Positions 39,007 through 47,824 of a DNA stretch of 64,000 nt are shown here, piece by piece. Made by a program: the position numbers and the translations under genes. How positions within the stretch are numbered: the first letter of the stretch is position 1; the number at the start of each line of letters is the position of its first letter. Below the pieces are notes generated by a model. The model made no database searches. It was not told where the DNA came from and saw nothing but the letters and a program-made list of their open reading frames with translations. Location: contig NZ_JAAZQL010000003.1 in the NCBI RefSeq assembly GCF_012275515.1, forward strand, positions 502,833 to 566,832, given 5' to 3'. Source of the DNA: Novosphingobium sp. SG707. GTDB lineage: Bacteria > Pseudomonadota > Alphaproteobacteria > Sphingomonadales > Sphingomonadaceae.

Positions 39007-39792
39007 ATGCTTGATCGCGCGCGTCTCGAAGCCATTGTCCGCCGGGCCGGGCAGATCGCCATGGAACAATGGCCGGGCGATAACAAATCGCTGGAAATTT
39101 TTGGAAAATCGGACGGAAGCCCCGTGTCGAGCGCCGATCTGGCGGTCGATGCCTTTCTGCGTACGCAATTGCATGACCTGCTGCCCAGCGCGGGCTGGCT
39201 GTCGGAAGAAACCATCGATGCGCCGAATCAGCGCGAGGGCGAACTGGTCTGGCTGGTCGATCCCATCGACGGGACGCGCGATTTCATCCGGGGGCGCACC
39301 GGCTGGGCGATTTCGGTGGCGCTGGTCAGCAACCACCGGCCTCTGCTGGCGATGCTGCACGCCCCCGCGCGCAATGAATTCTGGCAGGCCGAGGCCGGGC
39401 ACGGCGCCTTTTGCAATGGCGCGCGGCTTTCCGCCTCGACGCGGGGGCAATTGTCGGGCGCGCGCGTTCCCACACGCAATCTTTCCGCCGAGGATGCCGA
39501 TATGGCAATGGTGGATCAGCCCAATTCCATCGCCCTGCGCATTGCCATGGTGGCCGCCGACCGGGCCGATCTGGTGGCAACACTGCGCTGGGGCTATGAG
39601 TGGGATATTGCCGCCGCCGCCCTGATCGCGCGCGAGGCGGGCGCGGCGATCAGCGACGCGCAGGGGGGCAAGCTCAATTACAACAAGCTGGATCCGCGCG
39701 TGTTCGGCGTGGCGGTCTCGGCGCCCGCGATCCATGCCGATCTCATCGAGCGTTTGGCCGAGCGCGCGCGTCTGCTCTCGCAGCGGCCGTAA
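39007..39792 (+). CDS. Inositol monophosphatase family phosphatase (CysQ-like 3'(2'),5'-bisphosphate nucleotidase)
   Basis: A 261-residue lithium-sensitive-type phosphatase. Metal ligands are in the SEET motif and in DPIDGTRDF (about residues 83-91), with the distal WDIAAAALIAREAG segment closing the site. CysQ, inositol monophosphatase and histidinol-phosphatase share these, so the substrate is not certain. The KSDGSPVSSADLAVD segment and lone context favour CysQ-like PAP phosphatase. It starts 131 bases after sucC and is divergent. Confidence 0.8.
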   Translation: MLDRARLEAIVRRAGQIAMEQWPGDNKSLEIFGKSDGSPVSSADLAVDAFLRTQLHDLLPSAGWLSEETIDAPNQREGELVWLVDPIDGTRDFIRGRTGWAISVALVSNHRPLLAMLHAPARNEFWQAEAGHGAFCNGARLSASTRGQLSGARVPTRNLSAEDADMAMVDQPNSIALRIAMVAADRADLVATLRWGYEWDIAAAALIAREAGAAISDAQGGKLNYNKLDPRVFGVAVSAPAIHADLIERLAERARLLSQRP

Positions 39793-39801
39793 GCGCCCAT
39801 G

Positions 39802-39830
39802 AAAAAAGGCGGCCCGTTGCCGGACCGCCC
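39802..39830 (-). terminator. Rho-independent terminator of rpsI
   Basis: On the minus strand a stem with GGGGCGG and CCGCC arms and a short loop runs into TTTTTT (39807-39802). It follows the rpsI stop by about 22 bases and also lies at the end of the convergent phosphatase gene. Confidence 0.8.
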
Positions 39831-39852
39831 CTTTTCGCCATTCCTGAAACGA

Positions 39853-40335
39853 TTAACGCTTCGAGAACTGGAAGCTGCGGCGAGCCTTGGCGCGGCCGTA
39901 CTTCTTACGTTCGACGACGCGCGGGTCGCGGGTCAGGAAGCCTGCAGCCTTGACGGCGCCGCGCAGGGCGGGCTCGAACTTGGCCAGAGCCTGGGCGATA
40001 CCGTGCTTCACAGCGCCGGCCTGACCCGAGAGACCGCCACCCTTGACGGTGCAGACCACGTCATACTGGCCCGAACGGTCAGCCACGCCGAAGGGCTGGT
40101 TGATCACGAGACGCAGGGTCGGACGGGCGAAGTAGGTTTCCTGATCGCGACCGTTGACGGTGATCTTGCCGGTGCCGGGCTTGATCCACACGCGGGCCAC
40201 GGCGTCCTTACGACGACCGGTGGCATACGAACGGCCCTGAGCGTCAACTTCGCGAGCGCGAAGCGGAGCGGCAGGAGCAGCGGCAACCGGAGCGGCGGTG
40301 CCGATTTCGGCCAGAGCGGAGAATTCTTCAGACAT
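39853..40335 (-). CDS. rpsI: 30S ribosomal protein S9
   Basis: The 160-residue protein has the core S9 sequence with [14 protein letters not shown] near residue 36 and the conserved C-terminal RRSFQFSKR, whose tail reaches into the ribosomal P site. The first 30 residues are an extra Ala/Pro-rich extension relative to E. coli S9, common in alphaproteobacteria. The ATG overlaps the rplM stop as TAATG, so the pair is translationally coupled. Confidence 0.97.
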   Translation of the reverse strand: MSEEFSALAEIGTAAPVAAAPAAPLRAREVDAQGRSYATGRRKDAVARVWIKPGTGKITVNGRDQETYFARPTLRLVINQPFGVADRSGQYDVVCTVKGGGLSGQAGAVKHGIAQALAKFEPALRGAVKAAGFLTRDPRVVERKKYGRAKARRSFQFSKR

Positions 40336-40814
40336 TACGCACCAACCTTGTTCTTGCGGTTCAGGGCAGCGACGTCCAGCGGCTGAGGCTGGGTGCCGGC
40401 GTGCGGGTGCTCGGCACCAGCGTAGAGGTGCAGGGCACGCATCTGCTGACGGCCCAGAGGACCGCGCGGAATCATGCGTTCCACAGCCTTCTCGATCACG
40501 CGCTCGGGGAAGCGGCCTTCCAGAACCTTGGCAGCGGTCACTTCCTTGATGCCGCCGGCATAACCGGTGTGCTTGTAGTACACCTTGTTCTTCAGCTTGT
40601 TGCCGGTCAGACGCACCTTGTCGGCGTTGATGACGACAACATGATCGCCGGTGTCAACGTGGGGCGTAAAGGTGGGCTTGTGCTTGCCGCGCAGCGTGTT
40701 GGCGATGATGACGGCAAGACGGCCGAGCACCAGACCTTCGGCATCGATCAGATGCCACTTCTTTTCCACCTCAGCCGGCTTGACCGACCGGGTGACCTTG
40801 GTGAGAGCCTTCAT
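40335..40814 (-). CDS. rplM: 50S ribosomal protein L13
   Basis: A 159-residue L13 with [15 protein letters not shown] and [16 protein letters not shown], the conserved segments of the family. ATG 40814 gives the normal N-terminus [20 protein letters not shown]; upstream frame to 40898 is rejected. It is the first gene of the L13-S9 operon, which is regulated in other bacteria by L13 binding its own message. A small stem (CGGTA 40928-40932 / TACCG 40939-40943) lies further upstream near the cutA stop. Confidence 0.97.
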   Translation of the reverse strand: MKALTKVTRSVKPAEVEKKWHLIDAEGLVLGRLAVIIANTLRGKHKPTFTPHVDTGDHVVVINADKVRLTGNKLKNKVYYKHTGYAGGIKEVTAAKVLEGRFPERVIEKAVERMIPRGPLGRQQMRALHLYAGAEHPHAGTQPQPLDVAALNRKNKVGA

Positions 40815-40951
40815 GGCTTTGGTTCCCGTATAAATGACGACCCCGCCACGCGGTCGCGGCGGGGGGTGTGGCGGCGCTAATGTTGCAAATGGCCCCAAGA
40901 GTCAAGCATTCTGGGCTTTTCAGGGTACGGTAAAATAATACCGCTTGTTTT

Positions 40952-41275
40952 TCACCCTTTCAGCGCGCCCAGCCAGGCCATGGTCGCGGGCAGCGAAAGC
41001 GTGCATTCCCAGCCCAGAATCGCCGGCTCCTCATAAGGATGCAGGCCCCGCAGGCGCTCGATGCACCTTTCGCGCAGATCGGCATTGGTCTTAAAGAGCA
41101 CCCCGACCTCGGCCCCTTCATGCACCGCGCCCTGCCATGCATAGACCGATTCCATCGCAGGCAGGATATTGGCGCAGGCCGCAAGGCCCCCCTCGACCAG
41201 CGCGCGCGAGACTGCCTTTGCGCTCTGCGCATCGGGAAAGGGACACCAGATCAGTACAGGAACAGGTACGCTCAC
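40952..41275 (-). CDS. cutA: Divalent-cation tolerance protein CutA
   Basis: The 107-residue protein of the CutA1 family, a trimeric PII-like fold that binds copper or other divalent ions. The family segment LVEGGLAACANILPAMESVYAWQG is present, with the Cys and Trp positions expected. Its biochemical function is still unclear. Its start overlaps the stop of the heme A synthase gene by four bases, suggesting translational coupling; the linkage of a metal-related protein with heme A formation is plausible but unproven. Confidence 0.92.
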   Translation of the reverse strand: MSVPVPVLIWCPFPDAQSAKAVSRALVEGGLAACANILPAMESVYAWQGAVHEGAEVGVLFKTNADLRERCIERLRGLHPYEEPAILGWECTLSLPATMAWLGALKG

Positions 41276-42300
41276 GACCAGCGCTCGCTGCCCAGCGCGT
41301 GCATACCCCAGACCGTGGCCACCACCAGCAGCGCGCCCACCAGTTGATGCGCCACCGCCAGGGGGATCGACACGCCGCTCATCACCGTGGCGATGCCCAG
41401 CAGGATCTGGGTGCCAAAAGCGCTGTGAATGGCGATCGAGGGCTCACGCCGCCCGCGCTGTTTCAGCGCCCGCGCCAGCACCACCAGCACGCCGACCACC
41501 ACCCACGCCCACCAGCGGTGCAGGAAATGGACAATCGCCGGATCGCCGGTGACGGCCTGCAGGAAAGTCTCGCCGGTCTGGGTCGGGCCGGGCCAGATAT
41601 GGCCGTTCATCAGCGGCCATTCATCGGTGACATGACCCGCGCGCAGGCCTGCGGTGAACGCCCCCCAGATCAGCTGTACCGCCAGCACCAGCCCCGCCAG
41701 CGCTCCCAGACCTGTCAACCGGCTGCGCTTCTGCCCGCGCGCCAGCGCCTGCAGGTCGAGCGCCGTCCACACCAGCCCGGCCAGCGTAAACAGTGCCACG
41801 CCCAGATGGGTGGCAAGACGCAGGTGGCTGACCTTCACATCATGGGCAATGCCCGATTTGACCATCCACCAGCCGACCGCCCCCTGCAACCCGCCCAGCG
41901 CCAACAGCGCCACCAGCCGCAGGTGATAGCCCGAGGGAATCTGGCGCCGGACCCAGAAGATCACCAGCGGCAGCGCAAAGACCAGCCCGATCCCGCGTGC
42001 CAGCAGCCGGTGCACCCATTCCCAGAAGAAGATCATCTTATAGGTGGCCAGCGTCATGCCCGCCGGGCCGTTGATCAATATATATTGCGGGGTGGCACGA
42101 TATTTGGCGAATTCGGCCTCCCATGCGGCCTGCGTCAACGGGGGCAGGGCGCCGCTGACCGGCTTCCATTCGGTGATCGAGACGCCCGATTCGGTCAGGC
42201 GCGTGATGCCTCCCACCACGACAATGCCCGCCACCAGCGCGGCCACGGCCCAAAGCCAGCGCGCCACCAGCAAGGGACGGGCGTTGGACGTTTGTTTCAT
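41272..42300 (-). CDS. ctaA: Heme A synthase (COX15/CtaA family)
   Basis: The 342-residue membrane protein has about eight transmembrane helices and the CtaA/COX15 signature GGITRLTESGVSITEWKP near residue 29, with conserved His in the helices (including AHQLVG near the end). It oxidises the methyl group of heme O to give heme A for cytochrome oxidase. The upstream region is divergent with a MerC-domain gene. cutA follows with a four-base overlap. Confidence 0.93.
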   Translation of the reverse strand: MKQTSNARPLLVARWLWAVAALVAGIVVVGGITRLTESGVSITEWKPVSGALPPLTQAAWEAEFAKYRATPQYILINGPAGMTLATYKMIFFWEWVHRLLARGIGLVFALPLVIFWVRRQIPSGYHLRLVALLALGGLQGAVGWWMVKSGIAHDVKVSHLRLATHLGVALFTLAGLVWTALDLQALARGQKRSRLTGLGALAGLVLAVQLIWGAFTAGLRAGHVTDEWPLMNGHIWPGPTQTGETFLQAVTGDPAIVHFLHRWWAWVVVGVLVVLARALKQRGRREPSIAIHSAFGTQILLGIATVMSGVSIPLAVAHQLVGALLVVATVWGMHALGSERWS

Positions 42301-42444
42301 TCCTTTGATCCTGCATTCCGGGCCATGCCCGCGATGGGCGGGGGCGGGGGCCTTGATCCAATGAATGACATTTTATCGCAAGGGCCTGCCGGGGCAGGAT
42401 TTAAAAAAATGGCCGGGCTTGAAAAGACAGAAACGCTTGCCACA

Positions 42445-42457
42445 TGATACATTATCA
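42445..42457. promoter_or_regulatory. Fur/Zur-like palindrome upstream of MerC gene
   Basis: TGATA (42445-42449) and TATCA (42453-42457) flank CAT, within an A/T-rich patch 16 bases before the MerC-protein start. It resembles the core of Fur/Zur-type boxes, but the arms are only five bases. Confidence 0.4.
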
Positions 42458-42472
42458 CATATCGGAAGCCCC

Positions 42473-42847
42473 ATGTTCGCCCCCACCCTTGCCCTGATTC
42501 GTGCCCGGCTTGATCGCCTTGGCGTTGCGCTTTCGGCGCTGTGCCTGATCCATTGCGTGTCGGGCGTCGTGCTGGTGGGCCTGCTGGGGATTGGCGGCGG
42601 GTTGCTGCTTGATCCGCGGGTGCATGAATATGGTCTGGCGGCCGCGATTGCGATCGGCGCGCTGGGGCTGGGCTTTGGTCTGGCGCGGCATGGGCGGCGC
42701 GAACCGCTGATCATGGGCTGCGTCGGACTGGTGCTGATGGCGATGGGGCTGGCCGTGCCGCATGGCCTGCCGGAAATGGCGATGACCATTCCGGGCGTCA
42801 TTCTTCTCGCTTTTGCCCACATCCGGAACTTGCGCCACGCGGCCTGA
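42473..42847 (+). CDS. MerC domain membrane protein
   Basis: A 124-residue protein with about four transmembrane segments and the MerC pattern of Cys24 and Cys28 around His27 in LCLIHCVSG. MerC proteins were first described as mercury importers, but chromosomal copies are often tied to zinc or iron homeostasis. The genes of a mer operon are absent here, so mercury transport is unlikely to be its main role. ATG 42473 is chosen; the frame runs further upstream with no family likeness. thiSG begins 18 bases later and may be co-transcribed. Confidence 0.82.
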   Translation: MFAPTLALIRARLDRLGVALSALCLIHCVSGVVLVGLLGIGGGLLLDPRVHEYGLAAAIAIGALGLGFGLARHGRREPLIMGCVGLVLMAMGLAVPHGLPEMAMTIPGVILLAFAHIRNLRHAA

Positions 42848-42865
42848 CGCGCAATAGCGCGAGGC

Positions 42866-43855
42866 ATGAGCGAAACGATCTCCCTGACAGTGAATGGCGA
42901 GCCGCGCCGGATTGCCCATGGCGCCAGCGTGGCCGACCTTGTGGCCGATATCGGCCTTAATCCGGCGAAGGTGGCGGTGGAGCGCAATGCGATCATCGTC
43001 CCGCGCAGCACGCTGGCCGATGTGGCGCTGGCCGATGGCGATGTGCTGGAGATCGTGCATTTTGTGGGAGGTGGTGACGTGAGTGCAGATGACACTTGGA
43101 CCGTTGCGGGTCGCACTTTCCGGTCGCGCCTGATTGTCGGCACCGGCAAGTACAAGGATTTTGCCCAGAACGCCGCCGCGCTGGAGGCATCGGGCGCGGA
43201 AATCGTCACCGTGGCGGTGCGCCGCGTTAACGTGTCGGACCCCAAGGCGCCCATGCTGACCGACTTCATCGACCCCAAAAAGGTTACTTACCTGCCCAAC
43301 ACCGCAGGCTGCTTTACCGCCGAGGATGCGATCCGCACTTTGCGTCTGGCGCGTGAGGCTGGCGGCTGGGATCTGGTCAAGCTGGAGGTGCTGGGCGAGG
43401 CGCGCACGCTTTACCCCGACATGCGCGAAACCCTGAAGGCGACCGAGGTGCTGGCCCAGGAAGGCTTCCTGCCGATGGTCTATTGCGTCGATGATCCGAT
43501 CGCTGCCAAGCAGTTGGAAGAAGCGGGCGCCGTGGCGGTGATGCCTTTGGGCGCGCCGATCGGCTCTGGGCTTGGCATTCAGAACAAGGTGACGATCCGC
43601 CTCATCGTCGAGGGCGCCAAAGTGCCGGTGCTGGTCGATGCTGGCGTGGGCACCGCTTCGGATGCGGCCGTGGCGATGGAGCTGGGCGTGGACGGCGTGT
43701 TGATGAACACCGCCATTGCCGAGGCCCGCGACCCCATCCGCATGGCCCGCGCGATGCGTCTGGCCGTCGAGGCCGGGCGCGACGCTTATCTTGCCGGGCG
43801 TATGGCCACGCGCAAATATGCCGATCCCTCCAGCCCGCTGGCTGGCATGATCTAA
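42866..43855 (+). CDS. ThiS-ThiG fusion: sulfur carrier protein joined to thiazole synthase
   Basis: The 329-residue chain has an N-terminal ThiS-like ubiquitin fold (about 1-70) ending in HFVGGG (Gly68-70), and a complete ThiG (about 72-329) with the Schiff-base Lys172 in VKLEVLGEA. It builds the thiazole phosphate of thiamine. Normally ThiS must end in a free Gly-Gly for thiocarboxylate formation, which a direct fusion prevents. A Shine-Dalgarno GGAGG (43067-43071) sits seven bases before an in-frame GTG (43079-43081, codon 72), so free ThiG of 258 residues could also be made. Such ThiS/ThiG fusions are known in alphaproteobacteria. Confidence 0.93.
   Translation: MSETISLTVNGEPRRIAHGASVADLVADIGLNPAKVAVERNAIIVPRSTLADVALADGDVLEIVHFVGGGDVSADDTWTVAGRTFRSRLIVGTGKYKDFAQNAAALEASGAEIVTVAVRRVNVSDPKAPMLTDFIDPKKVTYLPNTAGCFTAEDAIRTLRLAREAGGWDLVKLEVLGEARTLYPDMRETLKATEVLAQEGFLPMVYCVDDPIAAKQLEEAGAVAVMPLGAPIGSGLGIQNKVTIRLIVEGAKVPVLVDAGVGTASDAAVAMELGVDGVLMNTAIAEARDPIRMARAMRLAVEAGRDAYLAGRMATRKYADPSSPLAGMI
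43067..43081 (+). promoter_or_regulatory. Internal ribosome site and GTG start for ThiG
   Basis: GGAGG at 43067-43071 overlaps the Gly codons that join the ThiS and ThiG parts. The GTG at 43079-43081 is in frame and begins exactly where the ThiG domain starts, with a seven-base gap. This is normal spacing for translation initiation and may yield a second, shorter product. Confidence 0.55.
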
Positions 43856-43887
43856 GGCGACATCGGCATTCTCTAAACAAATAGGGC

Positions 43888-43909
43888 GGGGGCGCTAATG
43901 GGCGCCCCC
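43888..43909 (+). terminator. Terminator downstream of thiSG
   Basis: Perfect 8-base arms GGGGGCGC (43888-43895) and GCGCCCCC (43902-43909) around TAATGG are followed by a T-rich stretch. It lies about 32 bases after the thiSG stop. Confidence 0.75.
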
Positions 43910-44003
43910 TATGACTTTCTTTAAGATGGTTAACGTCTTTTCAAGACCTTGAGCGCAATTTGAACCTGAGGCCGGGAATCGTCCGGGCCGAGGGATCACG
44001 AAG

Positions 44004-44531
44004 ATGGCACATACGGGAACGGCCACGCTCGCAATCGCCGAACTGCGCGAATTTGCCGGTTTCACGCCTTGCGAACAGCGTTACATCAAGCGCAGCCTCG
44101 ATGTGGGGCTAGGGCGTCAGGACGCTTTCAAGCTGTGGGCGCGCGATGCGGCGGAAAGTGCCAGCATCCGCAGCCAATATGTGATCTATCAGGAATTGAA
44201 GGCCCTGCGCGGCGAAAAACCCTGCGAAACCAACCTCGATGCGCTCGAAAGCTTTCTGGGCAAACTGGTGCGGCTGACCGCCTTCGATCTGGCGCAGGAA
44301 AAGATCACCGGATTTTCGGCCTATCGCTTTTTGTACGAGCGCCTGCTGGGGGCTGATATCCGCCCTTGGCTGCCTTCGGCTTTCTGCGCCGCGGCGGCGC
44401 TGCCCCAGATCCGGCCCGAACGGCGCAAGAAACTGTTGCAATCGATCAGCGAAGCGGCGGCCACCGCGCCGGGCTGGTCCACCCGCGAACCGGCTTTTTA
44501 TCCTGAATGGGTGGATAAGGAAGCGGCCTGA
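44004..44531 (+). CDS. Protein of unknown function
   Basis: A 175-residue soluble protein that I do not recognise. It has no signal peptide or membrane helix and is mostly helical, with CEQRYIKRSLDVGLGRQDAFKLW near the start and a Pro/Ala-rich ending. It stands alone: a terminator lies upstream (thiSG) and another directly downstream, so it probably has its own promoter in the 94-base gap at 43910-44003. Its coding quality (codon use, lack of low-complexity) supports a real gene. Confidence 0.7.
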   Translation: MAHTGTATLAIAELREFAGFTPCEQRYIKRSLDVGLGRQDAFKLWARDAAESASIRSQYVIYQELKALRGEKPCETNLDALESFLGKLVRLTAFDLAQEKITGFSAYRFLYERLLGADIRPWLPSAFCAAAALPQIRPERRKKLLQSISEAAATAPGWSTREPAFYPEWVDKEAA

Positions 44532-44556
44532 GGGCGGCGTAAAAAGTTTCGGCATC

Positions 44557-44593
44557 AAGAAAGGCGCGAGGGGCATTCCTTCGCGCCTTTCTT
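44557..44593. terminator. Bidirectional terminator-like hairpin
   Basis: Perfect 13-base arms AAGAAAGGCGCGA (44557-44569) and TCGCGCCTTTCTT (44581-44593) around an 11-base loop. It ends the unknown gene on the plus strand and may back up the galU terminator on the minus strand. Confidence 0.8.
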
Positions 44594-44625
44594 GTATCTG
44601 CGCTTATGGGGCCGGGCAAAACAAA

Positions 44626-44654
44626 GGGCGCGAAGAGGATTGCCCTTCGCGCCC
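44626..44654 (-). terminator. Terminator of galU
   Basis: Arms GGGCGCGAAG (44626-44635) and CTTCGCGCCC (44645-44654) form a stem that on the minus strand continues into TTTGTTTTGCC, about 20 bases after the galU stop. Confidence 0.75.
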
Positions 44655-44673
44655 TTGCCTGCCCGCCGCCCGA

Positions 44674-45573
44674 TCAGGCGGGGGTGTATTCGCCCAGCAG
44701 CCTGCGGGCCATTTCGCGCACTTCGGCACCCATGTCCTCGCGCTGCAGCGCCAGAGCCAGCGTGGCCTCGACAAAGCCCACCTTCGAGCCGCAGTCATAG
44801 CGCTTGCCCTCAAAGGTGACGGCGTGGAACGGCTGGTGACCGATCATCTGCGCCATGGCGTCGGTCAGCTGGATTTCGCCTCCCGCGCCCTTGCCCTGCG
44901 TTTCCAGCACGGTCATCACTTCGGGTTGAAGGATATAGCGGCCCGAAATGATCAGGTTCGAGGGCGCCGCCTCCACCTTGGGCTTTTCGACAAGGCCGGT
45001 CACCTCGGTCAGATCGCCCTCGGACTTGCCCGGCGCGATCACACCATAGGACGACACTTCCTCACGCGGGACTTCGAGCACCGAGATCAGATTGCCGCCG
45101 GTCTTGTGATAGGCTTCGACCATCTGCTTCATGCAGCCTTTCTTGCCGATCATCAGCTCGTCGGGCAGGAAAATCGCAAAAGGTTCATTGCCGATCACGG
45201 CGCGCGCGCACCAGATCGCATGGCCCAGGCCCATCGGCACCTGCTGACGCACGGTGACCAGATTGCCCGGCTTGATGCGGGTGGGTTCGAGCACGTCGAG
45301 CGACTTGCCGCGCCCTTCCATCGTGGCTTCAAGTTCGAACGCCGTGTCGAAATGTTCGACGATGGCGGTCTTGCCGCGGCCGGTCACAAAGATGAGCTGT
45401 TCGATGCCCGCTTCGCGCGCTTCATCGACGGCGTATTGGATCAAAGGACGATCAACGATAGGCAGCATTTCCTTGGGGATCGCCTTGGTCGCGGGCAAAA
45501 AGCGCGTCCCAAGGCCTGCCACTGGAAATACCGCCTTGCGGACGGGCTTGATTTCACGCGAATGCATCATCAT
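44674..45573 (-). CDS. galU: UTP-glucose-1-phosphate uridylyltransferase
   Basis: A 299-residue nucleotidyltransferase with the signature GLGTRFLPATKAIPKEMLP (about 20-38) and the later FEGKRYDCGSKVGF segment typical of GalU. It supplies UDP-glucose for lipopolysaccharide and exopolysaccharide; the locus that starts at 55.4 kb would use it. Three ATG codons in a row open the frame and any could serve. It is divergent from murA with 165 bases between, where both promoters must lie. Confidence 0.95.
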   Translation of the reverse strand: MMMHSREIKPVRKAVFPVAGLGTRFLPATKAIPKEMLPIVDRPLIQYAVDEAREAGIEQLIFVTGRGKTAIVEHFDTAFELEATMEGRGKSLDVLEPTRIKPGNLVTVRQQVPMGLGHAIWCARAVIGNEPFAIFLPDELMIGKKGCMKQMVEAYHKTGGNLISVLEVPREEVSSYGVIAPGKSEGDLTEVTGLVEKPKVEAAPSNLIISGRYILQPEVMTVLETQGKGAGGEIQLTDAMAQMIGHQPFHAVTFEGKRYDCGSKVGFVEATLALALQREDMGAEVREMARRLLGEYTPA

Positions 45574-45738
45574 TTCTCGCTTTCGTTCCCGACTTCTTAT
45601 CTGAAGTAGCTGTAGGTTTACCTAAAATACAAGTTCTACAACTTGGTTAATTTTTTCGACCCAGCCTTTCGCAGTCCGCCCCCAGCCTTTCACAATCGGC
45701 CCATTGCCGACAGCACAAATGCCTCCTAAACGGTGGCG

Positions 45739-47022
45739 ATGGACAAAATCATCATTCGCGGTGGCAAGCGACTTTCCGGAGCCATTCCGGTGTCGGGAGC
45801 CAAGAATTCGGCCCTCACCCTGCTGCCTTGCGCGCTGCTGACCGAGGAACCCCTGACCTTGCGCAATCTGCCGCGTCTGGCCGACGTGGACGGGTTTCAG
45901 CATCTATTGAACCAGTTCGGCGTTTCTACGTCCATCGCGGGGACAAGGCCAGAGGATTTTGGTCGGGTTATGACCCTTCAGGCCACGCGCCTGACCAGCA
46001 CGACCGCGCCTTATGAGCTGGTGCGCAAGATGCGCGCCTCGATTCTCGTGCTTGGCCCCTTGTTGGCCCGCGCGGGCGAGGCGACCGTCTCGCTGCCCGG
46101 CGGCTGCGCCATCGGCAATCGCCCGATCGACCTGCATTTGAAGGTTTTGGAGGCATTCGGGGCCACGATCGAGCTGACTTCGGGCTATGTCCGCGCGATT
46201 GCGCCCGATGGCGGGCTGCCCGGCGGGCGCTATGCTTTCCCGGTGGTGTCGGTGGGCGCGACGGAAAACGCGCTGATGGCGGCCAGCATGGCCAATGGCA
46301 CCTGCCGCCTGCACAATGCGGCGCGCGAACCCGAAATCGTCGATCTTTGCAACCTACTGGTGGCGATGGGCGCCCAGATCGAGGGCATTGGCACTTCGGA
46401 ACTTACCATTCACGGTGTAAAGCGCCTGCATGGTGCAACCTATCAGGTTATGCCGGACCGTATCGAAGCTGGCTCCTATGCCTGCGCCGCCGCGATCACC
46501 GGGGGCGAGGTCGAATTGCTGGGCGCGCGCGCCGATGAAATGGACGCAACGCTGGCCGCGCTGCGCGAGGCGGGCGTGCATATCGAACCGCGCAAAGACA
46601 GCATTTTCGTGGCCGCCAATGGCCCGATCCGCCCCGTTACCGTTTCAACCGCGCCCTATCCCGGTTTCGCCACGGATATGCAGGCCCAGTTGATGGCCAT
46701 GCTGACCCGTGCCGAGGGCACCAGCGTGCTGACCGAAACGATCTTTGAAAACCGCTATATGCACGTGCCGGAATTGACCCGCATGGGCGCGCGGATCGAG
46801 ACCAAGGGCCGCGTGGCAATCGTCCATGGCGTGCCGCGCCTGACCGGGGCCGAAGTGATGGCGACCGACCTGCGCGCTTCGATGAGTCTGGTGATTGCAG
46901 GGCTGGCCGCCGAGGGGCAGACCACGGTCCACCGCCTCTACCACCTTGACCGTGGTTATGAGCGGCTGGAAGAGAAATTCGCTCTGCTGGGCGCCGAGAT
47001 CGAGCGCGTCGGCGGCGATTGA
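45739..47022 (+). CDS. murA: UDP-N-acetylglucosamine 1-carboxyvinyltransferase
   Basis: The enzyme transfers enolpyruvate from PEP to UDP-GlcNAc, the first committed step of peptidoglycan synthesis. The 427-residue chain has Lys22-Asn23 in SGAKNSA and the catalytic Cys123 in [13 protein letters not shown], so it should be sensitive to the Cys-alkylating antibiotic class. ATG 45739 is used; GTG 45733 is in frame and would add two residues. The C-terminal end is followed at once by a stem-loop. Confidence 0.96.
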   Translation: MDKIIIRGGKRLSGAIPVSGAKNSALTLLPCALLTEEPLTLRNLPRLADVDGFQHLLNQFGVSTSIAGTRPEDFGRVMTLQATRLTSTTAPYELVRKMRASILVLGPLLARAGEATVSLPGGCAIGNRPIDLHLKVLEAFGATIELTSGYVRAIAPDGGLPGGRYAFPVVSVGATENALMAASMANGTCRLHNAAREPEIVDLCNLLVAMGAQIEGIGTSELTIHGVKRLHGATYQVMPDRIEAGSYACAAAITGGEVELLGARADEMDATLAALREAGVHIEPRKDSIFVAANGPIRPVTVSTAPYPGFATDMQAQLMAMLTRAEGTSVLTETIFENRYMHVPELTRMGARIETKGRVAIVHGVPRLTGAEVMATDLRASMSLVIAGLAAEGQTTVHRLYHLDRGYERLEEKFALLGAEIERVGGD

Positions 47023-47028
47023 GTTGGG

Positions 47029-47057
47029 GACCCGGCGGTTATTCGAACCGCCGGGTC
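47029..47057 (+). terminator. Stem-loop after murA
   Basis: Perfect 12-base arms at 47029-47040 (GACCCGGCGGTT) and 47046-47057 (AACCGCCGGGTC) around ATTCG. It lies a few bases after the murA stop and before the convergent glycine-zipper gene. There is no T run, so termination may need another signal. Confidence 0.65.
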
Positions 47058-47066
47058 AACCCTGCG

Positions 47067-47357
47067 TTATCGGCGCGCCTCGACATAGCGGCAGCGCTTT
47101 TTCGCGGTGATCGTGCGGTCGATCGCGCGGCCCGCAAAGGCGCCGCCCACCGCACCCGCCACCAGCCCGACCGGACCGCCCAGCGCGGCATGGCCCACCA
47201 AGGCGCCGCCTGCGCCGCCCGCGATCAGGCCCGCCGTGCCGCTCGACTTGCGGCAAACCTTGACCACGCGCTTGGCAGGGCGGGCTTCGGCCATCACGGG
47301 CGCTGCCACCACCGCCAGCGCCGAGGACATGGCGATCAATTTGATGAAATTCGGCAT
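47067..47357 (-). CDS. Glycine-zipper surface protein 1
   Basis: A 96-residue exported protein: signal peptide (about 1-23), a basic stretch with a Cys, then a Gly/Ala-rich double helix of the glycine-zipper type (about 40-80). It ends with RTITAKKRC, shared with its neighbour at 47453. Such proteins insert in membranes and include the 17 kDa surface antigen group. It is likely a tandem duplicate of the next upstream gene. Function beyond envelope location is unknown. Confidence 0.8.
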   Translation of the reverse strand: MPNFIKLIAMSSALAVVAAPVMAEARPAKRVVKVCRKSSGTAGLIAGGAGGALVGHAALGGPVGLVAGAVGGAFAGRAIDRTITAKKRCRYVEARR

Positions 47358-47452
47358 AAGGCGTCTCCTGTTTTGACTTGGCTGACGCCATAAAGCGCCA
47401 ACCAAGTTCAACTCAAGATGAACGGTTTTTACGACGAACCGTTCCTGATGGT

Positions 47453-47824
47453 TTAAGGTTTAACCGGAGTTTCGACATCGTGGCAGCGCTGCTTGGCGGT
47501 CAGCGTGCGTTCGATCGCCTGTCCGGCAAAGGCGCCCGCGGCCGCGCCGCCCGCCGTGCCCAACACGCCCTTGTCGATCACCTTGTTGCCCAAAACCGCG
47601 CCCAGCGCGGCGCCCGCCACGGCTCCGGTGGTCGAACTGGTGGTGTCGCAGACGCGGGTTTTCTGCATCACCGGCGCCGGGCTGGCCGCGGCCATCGGGG
47701 CGGGAGAGGCGGCTGCAACCGGCTTGTGCTTGACCGCCTTCTTCTTCGTCGCGGCCAGAGCAGGCTGGCTGCACAGTGCGCAGGCCAGCAGGGCGAGGCT
47801 CGAAATCGCGTGAATCTTGCGCAT
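47453..47824 (-). CDS. Glycine-zipper surface protein 2
   Basis: A 123-residue exported protein with a signal peptide (about 1-24), a Lys/Ala/Pro-rich linker, a Cys-containing segment, and a Gly-zipper helical pair. The C-terminal RTLTAKQRC matches RTITAKKRC of the protein encoded 95 bases downstream, pointing to tandem duplication with divergence in the linker. An envelope role is probable from the signal and glycine zipper; no other function is visible. Confidence 0.8.
   Translation of the reverse strand: MRKIHAISSLALLACALCSQPALAATKKKAVKHKPVAAASPAPMAAASPAPVMQKTRVCDTTSSTTGAVAGAALGAVLGNKVIDKGVLGTAGGAAAGAFAGQAIERTLTAKQRCHDVETPVKP

Noticed and set aside
43061..43085. Frameshift that would give free ThiS with a terminal Gly-Gly
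   Set aside because: A nearby TGA in other frames exists, but no shift there gives Gly-Gly at the end and no slippery sequence is present. Internal initiation of ThiG is the better reading.
43920..43940. TTAA-N5-TTAA pair upstream of the unknown gene at 44004
   Set aside because: The CtrA consensus needs a seven-base spacer, so the match is not accepted.
47029..47057. GTTATTCGAACC segment resembling a tRNA T-loop
   Set aside because: It is the loop of a simple 12-base stem after murA; no acceptor, D or anticodon arms are present.
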